7,888 nucleotides of DNA. Source: Methanosarcinales archaeon. GTDB lineage: Archaea > Halobacteriota > Syntropharchaeia > Alkanophagales > Methanospirareceae. Where the stretch lies: positions 1 to 7,888 of the forward strand of contig DAOUYX010000067.1 of the NCBI GenBank assembly GCA_030665925.1, given 5' to 3'. Shown one piece after another: positions 1-5,467 of this stretch; positions within the stretch are counted from its first letter, which is position 1; each line of letters starts with the position of its first letter. Below the pieces are notes generated by a model that made no database searches, had not been told where the DNA came from, and worked only from the letters and a program-made list of their open reading frames with translations. A program made the position numbers and the translations under genes.

Positions 1-997
1 ATGCGCAGAATCCGCTTCAATACGTTCAGGAAATTGTGCATGATGCATTGAACGACGAAGAAGAGCACTCGGGTGACGTAAGACCGTGAACAGGTCCTTA
101 TTTTGAATTCCTTCTTCACCAGGTAGCCTGTCTCGATCTTCCATCTTCTTCGGTATTCTTTTGGAACCCTCTTTACGAACTCTCCCGGCGATCCGAAGGC
201 GATGCTGGTAGCGAAGAGATAAAAATCGCAGCGAGATTGAATAGCTCGCGATCCGCTAAGATCGTCCCTATTTGCAGCCCCATCGTCCCTATCCGCTGTA
301 CCACACCTTCCACGAGCGCAGCATAGTCCTTGTTCAGCCCTGTGACGTTCACGATGTCGAGGATGTGGGTTGGATCCCCCAGCCAGTCGAGGGTAAAATA
401 AACGTACCCCCAGGACGTGCCATTCTTCGGCTGTATCCCTCTCACTCCTTCTGCGTTCTTGTCACCGTAATAGCCCTCGTTGTGAAAATCGATTGCAAAG
501 TCCTGTGGCGTGTCTGGTATCTTTAGCAGTTCGAGAAAGACCGAATTTAACGCTCTGAAGAAAGAGAGTATGTCCTCGATGCGGTTTGCGGTTTTTATAT
601 GACTGTGCACAGTATCAGCGCAAGGGATCGAAGCGTAAGGCATCTTTCGCCTCAGCTCGGTTGCCGCTGCCTCTACCGAATTATTAGTCGAAGTGGCTGC
701 ATATGCAAGCACGTTTATAGCGTCCTGCTGGCTGTACTTCGCTCCTTCCGGCACGTTAATTATGCCACCATTCCAGCGTAATAGCTCTGAGAGCATCCCC
801 AAAAAAAATCGGTGTTGCCCTCGCGAATCCCTATATTTCCCAGACGCGACAAAAACTGTCTCATTTTTCCTCTCTTTTGGAGAGGACGTAGTCCTTATAA
901 ATCTCTTTCGGAAGTGGGGGCGTTCGGAACTACTGTTTAAACGGCTTTGGATGATTAGACTTAGATTGAAGTCATTTGGCATGGTCTGTGATGACAT
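1..997 (-). pseudogene. ISH3-like DDE transposase, internally deleted and frameshifted, truncated by the window edge
   Basis: Remnant of a cut-and-paste DDE transposase. Counting from the ATG at 997, the first reading frame carries the first catalytic Asp at about residue 170, in a FAIDFHNEGYYGD context, and the second at about residue 249, in ILADREL, then reaches a stop at 173-175. The C-terminal part is present in another frame between about 239 and 3: FYLFATSIAF, then EYRRRWKIETGY with the catalytic Glu, then a hydrophobic helix region. The first frame crosses straight from the second Asp motif into DNA that encodes the FYLFATS strand in the shifted frame. The 50-100 residues that ISH3-type enzymes normally have between these motifs are therefore missing, and the join is out of frame. 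I infer an internal deletion that inactivated the gene. The N-terminal 60 residues are not recognisable, and a true start may be the internal ATG near 796. Neither terminal repeat could be identified. The family call rests on motif order from memory; another archaeal IS4-like group is possible. Confidence 0.75.
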
Positions 998-1121
998 CCT
1001 GTAACGATGTTTGTCTATACAATATGGTGGAACAACACGTTCTTCTGGGTAGAATAGCCGATTTAAAAATCGAAAAGCTTATATGCTCTGAAATTCAAGT
1101 TAATAATAAACGTTTAGATTT

Positions 1122-1135
1122 AAAAAATCCTTCAC
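1122..1135 (-). terminator. Possible T-run terminator after the aminotransferase gene
   Basis: Read on the minus strand, a run of six T lies about 9 bases after the aminotransferase stop codon, followed by further AT-rich sequence. Oligo-T stretches are enough for termination in many archaea. No strong hairpin precedes it, so this is only a positional inference. Confidence 0.3.
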
Positions 1136-2275
1136 TCAGAGCATTTTCTCTATCCTTTCCATCCCCTCTACGATATTCTCCATTGAGGCGGCGAATGAGA
1201 ACCGCACGTAATCTTTACCTGCGCTTCCAAATGCTGAGCCCGGCGTAACGACAATATAAGCTTCCTTGAGTAACCGTTCAGTGAATTCTATGTCGTTGTT
1301 GCCATGATTTGAGGTGTTTACAAACGCATAAAAAGCACCTTCCGGGTTCACGCATCGCAGCCCTATACCATTTAGCCGCTTCACAATAACATCCTTTCTC
1401 CTTTTGAATTCCTTCACCATCTTATCCACGCATTCTTGCGAGCCTCGAAGCGCAGTTAAAGCGGAATATTGCGAAATAGACGGTGCGCAGCTTACCGAAT
1501 GCTGCTGTATTTTTAGCATCCCGTTCATTATCACCGGGGGTGCAACGGCATACCCTATTCGCCAGCCAGTCATTGCATACGTCTTCGAGAAGCCATTAAC
1601 GATTATCGTTCTCTCTTGCATATCGTCAAGCGAAGCAATACTAACGTGCCTTCTTTCGTATATAATCTTCTCGTAGATCTCATCAGAGAGCACAAGAAGG
1701 TTATGCTCAGTTGCGAATTCTGCGATTTCGTTCAACTCGCGGTCACTGAGCACATATCCAGCAGGATTATTTGGGCTGTTTATTACTATCATCTTCGTGT
1801 TTTCGGATGCTGCGGATTCCAGCGCTTCATATTTCACCTCTTCTTCTAACTTCTTCACCCAGCTTGGCTTTCCGCCCGCTAATTTCACCGCAGCTTCAAA
1901 GGAAACCCAGCAAGGGTCAAGCAAAAGCACCTCGTCACCTTCATCTAAAACGCTCATCATCACCTCGTATATCGCCTGTTTTCCACCAGGCGTTACTATT
2001 ACCTCCTCTGCGTTCACGTCAACCTTATTCTCCGCTTGTATCTTCTTCGCTATCTCTTCTCGTAACTCCGTGATACCTGCACTGCTCGTATAATGCGTGT
2101 ATCCAAGGTCCAAAGCCTTCTTTGCCGCTTCGCATATATGCTCCGGGGTTTTGAAGTCCGGTTCACCAAGCGAAAAGTTCATGACTTCTTTCCCTTCATC
2201 CTGCAATTGCTTCGCTAAGAGCCCCATTTTTATGGTTGCCGACTCCGCTATTCCGTTCACCCTTTTTGATAGCAT
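1136..2275 (-). CDS. Class I aminotransferase, aspartate aminotransferase type (PLP-dependent)
   Basis: Cytosolic PLP enzyme that moves an amino group between an amino acid, probably aspartate, and a 2-oxoacid. The protein is 379 residues from the ATG at 2275, normal for fold-type I archaeal and bacterial AspAT-like enzymes. Hallmarks, counted from that ATG: SLGEPDF near 35-41 (substrate loop); NSPNNPAG near 166-173 with the PLP-ring Asn; LSDEIYE near 196-202 with the Asp that pairs with the pyridine nitrogen and the Tyr after it; VNGFSKTYAMTGWRIGY with the Schiff-base Lys at 231; and DYVRFSFA near 356-363 with the Arg that binds the substrate carboxylate. A longer reading from a TTG at 2284 is possible, but the ATG is preferred and a TATA-like box lies about 60 bases upstream of it. 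Substrate specificity cannot be read from sequence. The neighbouring hisD makes a role as histidinol-phosphate aminotransferase conceivable, but the motifs look like the AspAT branch. The gene appears intact and monocistronic. Confidence 0.95.
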   Translation of the reverse strand: MLSKRVNGIAESATIKMGLLAKQLQDEGKEVMNFSLGEPDFKTPEHICEAAKKALDLGYTHYTSSAGITELREEIAKKIQAENKVDVNAEEVIVTPGGKQAIYEVMMSVLDEGDEVLLLDPCWVSFEAAVKLAGGKPSWVKKLEEEVKYEALESAASENTKMIVINSPNNPAGYVLSDRELNEIAEFATEHNLLVLSDEIYEKIIYERRHVSIASLDDMQERTIIVNGFSKTYAMTGWRIGYAVAPPVIMNGMLKIQQHSVSCAPSISQYSALTALRGSQECVDKMVKEFKRRKDVIVKRLNGIGLRCVNPEGAFYAFVNTSNHGNNDIEFTERLLKEAYIVVTPGSAFGSAGKDYVRFSFAASMENIVEGMERIEKML

Positions 2276-2326
2276 CTTACACAACGCACACTATCCATCG
2301 TGCCATAAAGACATGCGACTATCTGG

Positions 2327-2340
2327 TTTAAATAAATTTA
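2327..2340 (-). promoter_or_regulatory. TATA-like box for the aminotransferase gene
   Basis: On the minus strand this stretch reads TAAATTTATTTAAA, a good archaeal TATA/TBP-site candidate. With transcription starting about 25 bases downstream, the leader before the ATG at 2275 would be about 30 bases. I see no clear Shine-Dalgarno sequence in that leader. Confidence 0.5.
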
Positions 2341-2349
2341 CATGTTTCA

Positions 2350-2382
2350 TCTGCGAACTCAGTCCGCGTTCTCTGCGGTAAA
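2350..2382 (+). repeat. Degenerate GC-rich dispersed repeat, copy 1
   Basis: Begins TCTGCG and ends CTCTGCGGTAAA, alternating CTC and GCG blocks. It aligns with a second copy at 5363-5394, which begins TCTGCG and ends CTCCGCGGTAAA, apart from one small gap and a few substitutions. It lies in the short spacer between hisD and the aminotransferase gene, upstream of the latter's TATA-like box. Similar CTC/GCG-rich degenerate repeats are scattered through many environmental genomes; their function is unknown to me. Confidence 0.5.
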
Positions 2383-2408
2383 TTTGAAATGTGACAAAGT
2401 CAGGCTAA

Positions 2409-3653
2409 TTAATCGGGTAAAAACCGCTTTTCTACCGACCGCGCATGCTTTTCCATGCCTTCCGCTTTACTCGACCGCACCACAACCTCCTTTATCTTCC
2501 CTAATCCGTCCTTATCCAGCCATTGTAAGGTGATTCGATGCATAAAATGATCAACGTCAAGCCCTGAGAATAGCTTTGCATAGCCCGCGGTTGGCAGCAC
2601 ATGATTTGCCCCGGTTGCATAATCTCCCGCCGCTACTGGCGAATAATTGCCTACGAATACGGACCCCGCATTCTTTATTCGCTTCAAAACGTCCATTGGC
2701 GCTCTTACTATTACTTCAAGGTGTTCTGGTGCATATTCGTTCGCAAATTCTACGCATTCGTCTATGCTCTCGCCGATTAATATCCAATGCTGCTGTGATC
2801 TGCTCTCTTCCCCAGCTTCTGCTACTATTTCTCGCTCTACGTCCGCGGCTATGCGTGCGGAGTCTGTAAGAAGAACCGCCTGCGACTTCTCGCCATGCTC
2901 TGCCTGTGCAAGCATATCCGCAGCAATGAACGACGGATTCGCAGTTTCATCGCTGATTATTAACACTTCCGAAGGTCCCGCGGGAAAATCTATCTCCACT
3001 CCCTCTTCACGCGCAGCCATCTTCGCCGCGGTTACGTACACATTTCCGGGTCCCACTATCTTTTGCACCTTTGGAATCGTTTCAGTGCCAAAGGCGAGCG
3101 CTGCAATCGCCTGAGCACCACCAGCCTTACATATTCTCGTTGCACCCGCGAGATTCGCAGCTACTAACGTTAGCGGATCCGCATCTCCGTCCTTCCGCGG
3201 CGGTGTGCATACGACGATCTCCCGCACCCCCGCGATCTTCGCGGGAATTACGCACATCAAAGCGCTGCTGAAATAGGATCCCGGAACATAAGCACCAACC
3301 ACGTCAAAAGGCACGTACTTCTCGCCGAGAAAGACGCCCTCACTGAATTCTTCTAACCATGCCCGCTTCTTCTGCTGGTAATGGAAATTTCGTATCGCCA
3401 TAGCTGCTTCTTCAATGCACCGCACCATATCTTCATCCACGCTCTCTTTTGCAGCTTCAATCTCGTCCGGCTTCACTTCTATCCCCTTCAGCCTCACGTG
3501 GTCAAATTTCTCTGTATATTCCAGCAGTGCCGCATCCCCGCGGTTCTTTACCGCTGCGATTGTTTCTTTTACGCCTGGCATAACCGCCGCCAAGTCAAGT
3601 GTCCGTGTGAACAAATCCTTGTCCTCATACGCTTCTTTTATCTTTCTTATCAT
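2409..3653 (-). CDS. hisD: Histidinol dehydrogenase
   Basis: Catalyses the last two steps of histidine synthesis: zinc- and NAD-dependent oxidation of L-histidinol through the aldehyde to L-histidine, in the cytosol. The protein is 414 residues from the ATG at 3653, within the usual range. Counted from that ATG, the zinc and catalytic residues are present: AQAEHGEKSQA with Gln250 and His253; YAPEHLEV with Glu310 and His311; GDYATGANHVLPT with the zinc-ligand Asp344; and EGMEKHARSV with His403. IDFPAGPSEVLI and KIVGPGNVYVTAAK match the NAD-fold region. An open frame extends to a TTG at 3692, but that codon lies on the edge of the TATA-like box. The first ATG at 3653, preceded by GCGGGA at very short spacing, fits a transcript starting near 3670. 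No other his gene lies in the window, which is ordinary because his genes are often scattered in archaea. It is divergent from rpl6 and shares its promoter region. Confidence 0.97.
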   Translation of the reverse strand: MIRKIKEAYEDKDLFTRTLDLAAVMPGVKETIAAVKNRGDAALLEYTEKFDHVRLKGIEVKPDEIEAAKESVDEDMVRCIEEAAMAIRNFHYQQKKRAWLEEFSEGVFLGEKYVPFDVVGAYVPGSYFSSALMCVIPAKIAGVREIVVCTPPRKDGDADPLTLVAANLAGATRICKAGGAQAIAALAFGTETIPKVQKIVGPGNVYVTAAKMAAREEGVEIDFPAGPSEVLIISDETANPSFIAADMLAQAEHGEKSQAVLLTDSARIAADVEREIVAEAGEESRSQQHWILIGESIDECVEFANEYAPEHLEVIVRAPMDVLKRIKNAGSVFVGNYSPVAAGDYATGANHVLPTAGYAKLFSGLDVDHFMHRITLQWLDKDGLGKIKEVVVRSSKAEGMEKHARSVEKRFLPD

Positions 3654-3693
3654 TTCCCGCTGCTCAACGTACAGTACATACACACTGCTCAAA

Positions 3694-3714
3694 ATTTATA
3701 TAGCTGCTATATCT
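3694..3714. promoter_or_regulatory. Divergent hisD/rpl6 promoter with palindromic TATA region
   Basis: The 106 bases between the hisD ATG and the preferred rpl6 ATG hold one compact AT-rich core. Positions 3698-3712 form a perfect inverted repeat, ATATAGC-T-GCTATAT. Its left arm overlaps TTTATATAG and its right arm is in GCTATATCTA, so a TATA-like element is readable on each strand. Read leftward, a start about 25 bases on gives a hisD leader of about 20 bases. Read rightward, it gives an rpl6 start near 3722-3735 and a leader of 25-40 bases. That the palindrome is also a repressor or TBP/TFB site is inference. Confidence 0.55.
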
Positions 3715-3746
3715 ATTCTATTCTACTCAACGCTAAAAAACAAAAT

Positions 3747-3752
3747 GGTGGT
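3747..3752 (+). promoter_or_regulatory. Ribosome binding site that decides the rpl6 start
   Basis: GGTGGT ends 7 bases before the ATG at 3760, a normal archaeal Shine-Dalgarno spacing. It overlaps an upstream in-frame ATG at 3745, which has no such site. This favours the 3760 start and a 194-residue protein over 199 residues. Confidence 0.55.
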
Positions 3753-3759
3753 AATAAAG

Positions 3760-4344
3760 ATGACCAATTCGACGGAGGAGACGGACGGAGGTATTAGCTT
3801 TAGTATACCAATTCCTGAAGGTGTGAATATCACAATAACGGGAAAAACGGTTAAAGTGGAAGGTCCGAGAGGGACGATAGAGCGAGAATTCTGGTATCCG
3901 GGGCTGCATCTACAAACGGAGCAGAAAGACGAGGGTAACGAGGTGGTTATAAAAAGCGATTCGACAAGGAAGAAGATAAGAGCTATCGCGGGTACGTACA
4001 CATCGCATATTAAAAATATGATTATCGGTGTGACGGAGGGCTTTTTCTATAAGTTGGCGATTGTACATGCCCATTTTCCCATGCAAGTCGCTCTAACAAA
4101 GGAGGGCGATGCCGTATCCGTATCGAATTTCCTGGGAGAGAGAAAACCGAGGATAGCAAAGATTGTGGGAGGCGTGAAGGTGGAACTGAAGGGTAAAGAG
4201 ATTGTGGTTTCAGGCATAAATAAGGAGGCAGTGGGGCAGACGGCGGCAGACATAGAGCAGACGACAAGGATAAAGGGTTACGATCCGCGTGTCTTTCAGG
4301 ATGGTATTTATCTGGTGGATAAAGGCGTTGGCATGGGCACATAA
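3760..4344 (+). CDS. rpl6: 50S ribosomal protein L6 (archaeal uL6)
   Basis: Large-subunit ribosomal protein that binds 23S rRNA near the sarcin-ricin loop and the factor-binding site. It has two tandem copies of the uL6 fold. The N-terminal copy includes IPIPEGVNITITGKTVKVEGPRG at about residues 16-38. The middle YTSHIKNMIIGVTEGFFYKL (80-99) and VHAHFPMQV (102-110) are typical of archaeal and eukaryotic uL6/L9. The second copy ends with TTRIKGYDPRVFQDGIYLV (168-186), a strong archaeal signature. The 194 residues slightly exceed the usual 175-185, the extra being an acidic, Ser/Thr-rich N-terminus. The open frame runs back to 3415, but that stretch is antisense to hisD and is not coding. In most archaea rpl6 sits in the spc operon between rps8 and rpl32e. 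Here it stands alone between divergent hisD and a non-coding repeat, so it is either relocated or a second copy. Confidence 0.97.
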   Translation: MTNSTEETDGGISFSIPIPEGVNITITGKTVKVEGPRGTIEREFWYPGLHLQTEQKDEGNEVVIKSDSTRKKIRAIAGTYTSHIKNMIIGVTEGFFYKLAIVHAHFPMQVALTKEGDAVSVSNFLGERKPRIAKIVGGVKVELKGKEIVVSGINKEAVGQTAADIEQTTRIKGYDPRVFQDGIYLVDKGVGMGT

Positions 4345-4375
4345 GAGAAAAGGAACATGCTCAACAAAGGGTGAA

Positions 4376-4536
4376 AAATCCTAAATCCTAGTTTCTAAGC
4401 TCTAAACAATTCCAAAATCCAAATACCAAAACGAGAGACACAAGCCCATAACCTATGTAAATGGCTTGGTTTTGAATTTTTTATTTTGGTTATTTGGATT
4501 TGTTTAGGATTTCGGATTTAGTATTTAGAATTTATA
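4376..4536. repeat. Large AT-rich imperfect inverted repeat between rpl6 and atpD
   Basis: The left arm, about 4376-4432, is a string of degenerate units such as AAATCCTAAATCC, CTAAACAATTCC and CCAAATACC. The right arm, about 4469-4536, carries the reverse complements, such as TTATTTGGATTTG, TTTAGGATTTCGG and TTTAGTATTTAGAATTT. The centre holds a perfect 6-base stem, CAAGCC at 4441-4446 against GGCTTG at 4463-4468. If transcribed it could fold into a long imperfect hairpin, and the T-rich right arm (TTTTTTATTTT near 4477-4487) could end rpl6 transcription. It fills almost the whole rpl6-atpD spacer. Similar AT-rich degenerate palindromes are known from other prokaryotic genomes as non-coding repeats of unclear origin. 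No protein is encoded in it. Confidence 0.7.
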
Positions 4537-4538
4537 CC
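4531..4538 (+). promoter_or_regulatory. TATA-like box for atpD
   Basis: TTTATACC lies about 55 bases before the atpD ATG. A start about 25 bases downstream gives a leader of about 30 bases that carries the GGAGG site at 4576-4580. The box sits at the edge of the inverted repeat, so the AT-richness alone could explain the match. Confidence 0.35.
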
Positions 4539-4587
4539 ACAAACCTTTTCTTTTATTACACTTTCTCTTCAGTTTGGAGGATGGAGT

Positions 4588-5229
4588 ATGCCGGAGATAA
4601 TAGAAGGGGTAAGCCCCACGAGGATGGAATTATTGTGGCTGCGCAGAAGAGAGAAATTAGCGGTGAAGGGGCATGATTTGCTGCGTGAAAAGCGAGACGC
4701 GTTGATTGCCGAATTCTTGGATGTGGTGAGCGAAGTAAGGGGTGCACGGAAGGAAGTAGAGGATAAGTTACAGCAGGCTTTTGATTATTTAATCATTGCT
4801 CAGGCGGGATTGGGCGTTGAGGAAGTGCGGCAGTTATCGCTGATGACCCCGCAGGAGATCACATTGGATTTCTCGTCGAGAAGCATCATGGGCGTGAGTG
4901 TGCCTATCTTGGAATTGCAGGGCGAACTAACGCGGAACGTTACGGACCGGGGCTATGGCTTTATGGATTCGTCAGCCGCGGTGGACAAATGCGCGAGAAG
5001 CTTTGAAGAAGCATTGGAGAAGCTAATAAAGCTCGCGGAGATGGAGGAAGCGGTGAGGAATCTCGCAGGCGAGGTGGAGAAGACAAAACGGCGTGTCAAT
5101 GCACTTGAATATGTAATGATCCCGCGATTAAAAGCGACGAGGAAATACATACAGATGCGATTAGAGGAGATGGAACGAGAGAATTTTACGCGATTGAAGA
5201 AGATCAAGACGATGTTGGAGAGGAAATGA
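4588..5229 (+). CDS. atpD: A/V-type ATP synthase subunit D
   Basis: Central-stalk subunit of the archaeal rotary ATPase. It couples rotation of the membrane ring, through subunits C and F, to the catalytic A3B3 head on the cytoplasmic side. The protein is 213 residues, normal for the family. PTRMELLWLRRREKLA near 10-25 and GHDLLREKRDALI near 28-40 mark the N-terminal helix. The C-terminal helix carries the family block KTKRRVNALEYVMIPRL (165-181) followed by TRKYIQMRLEEMERENFTRL, charged heptad-like sequence. These two long helices pair as the antiparallel coiled-coil shaft; residues near 85-125 form the globular tip. The ATG at 4588 has GGAGG 7 bases upstream, a textbook site; an ATG at 4581 is out of frame. 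The gene normally follows atpA and atpB in a long atp operon. Here no other atp gene is adjacent and the spacer upstream is repeat-filled, so it is probably transcribed alone. Confidence 0.97.
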   Translation: MPEIIEGVSPTRMELLWLRRREKLAVKGHDLLREKRDALIAEFLDVVSEVRGARKEVEDKLQQAFDYLIIAQAGLGVEEVRQLSLMTPQEITLDFSSRSIMGVSVPILELQGELTRNVTDRGYGFMDSSAAVDKCARSFEEALEKLIKLAEMEEAVRNLAGEVEKTKRRVNALEYVMIPRLKATRKYIQMRLEEMERENFTRLKKIKTMLERK

Positions 5230-5270
5230 GGATAAAACCTCTTCGGGCTCTAATCTAATCGCATCAGGCA

Positions 5271-5333
5271 CTGTCTAAAAATCTGGTGATTTATCACCGC
5301 CGAGAGCGCGGAGACCACAGAGTTTTTAGACGG
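5271..5333. repeat. Small inverted-repeat (MITE-like) element
   Basis: About 63 bases bounded by inverted ends: CTGTCTAAAAATCTG at the left and CAGAGTTTTTAGACGG at the right, including a perfect 9-base pair (5273-5281 against 5323-5331). Inside is a second perfect stem-loop, GGTGAT-TT-ATCACC at 5285-5298. The inner part 5296-5321 carries, in reverse orientation, the same CTC/GCG-rich repeat as 5363-5394. It has no coding capacity. A miniature transposable element or an IS-derived hairpin would look like this; no convincing target-site duplication is visible. Confidence 0.5.
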
Positions 5334-5362
5334 TTTCAATCATTGCTTAGGTTTCCTGATAC

Positions 5363-5394
5363 TTCTGCGTGCTCTGCGTACTCCGCGGTAAAAC
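5363..5394 (+). repeat. Degenerate GC-rich dispersed repeat, copy 2
   Basis: Begins TTCTGCGTGCTCTGCG and ends CTCCGCGGTAAA, aligning with the copy at 2350-2382. A related copy in opposite orientation lies 40 bases to the left, at about 5296-5321, so the two could pair into a hairpin between atpD and the ATPase gene. Confidence 0.5.
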
Positions 5395-5436
5395 TCTGGT
5401 AACTATCTCATCAACATATCCATCATACTGGTAATG

Positions 5437-5444
5437 TTTATATA
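5437..5444 (+). promoter_or_regulatory. TATA box for a probably leaderless ATPase transcript
   Basis: TTTATATA is centred about 27 bases upstream of the ATG at 5468, the distance at which archaeal transcription normally starts. The mRNA would begin at or next to the start codon. The GGTGATG at 5464-5470 overlaps the start codon itself and so cannot act as an ordinary Shine-Dalgarno site for it. Confidence 0.55.
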
Positions 5445-5467
5445 CCCGAAGAACCATTGTAAAGGTG

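Noticed and set aside
1059..1072. Palindrome CGATTT-AA-AAATCG between the aminotransferase and the transposase remnant
   Set aside because: The stem is only 6 bases in AT-rich DNA, with no T-run or gene placement that would make it a terminator or operator. It could be part of an IS end, but nothing pairs with it in the window.
272..1248. Plus-strand open frames opposite the transposase remnant and at the aminotransferase 3' end
   Set aside because: No recognisable motifs; the minus strand carries the DDE signatures in this interval.
1404..2381. Several plus-strand open frames opposite the aminotransferase gene
   Set aside because: The minus-strand gene keeps all catalytic motifs over its full length; the opposite frames are Ser/Pro-rich shadows.
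2576..3271. Open frames on the plus strand opposite hisD
   Set aside because: They are low-complexity shadows of a clearly conserved minus-strand gene, with no recognisable domain and no promoter-like signal.
3415..3744. Long N-terminal extension of the rpl6 reading frame
   Set aside because: It is antisense to the hisD coding region and shows no protein signature. The uL6 homology begins after 3760, where a good ribosome binding site precedes an ATG.
4022..4342. Minus-strand open frames opposite rpl6
   Set aside because: Antisense shadows of a highly conserved ribosomal protein, with no domain signature.
4345..4587. CRISPR array or riboswitch in the rpl6-atpD spacer
   Set aside because: The repeated words are degenerate, unevenly spaced and arranged as a palindrome. 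There are no identical direct repeats with unique spacers, and no known riboswitch core is visible.
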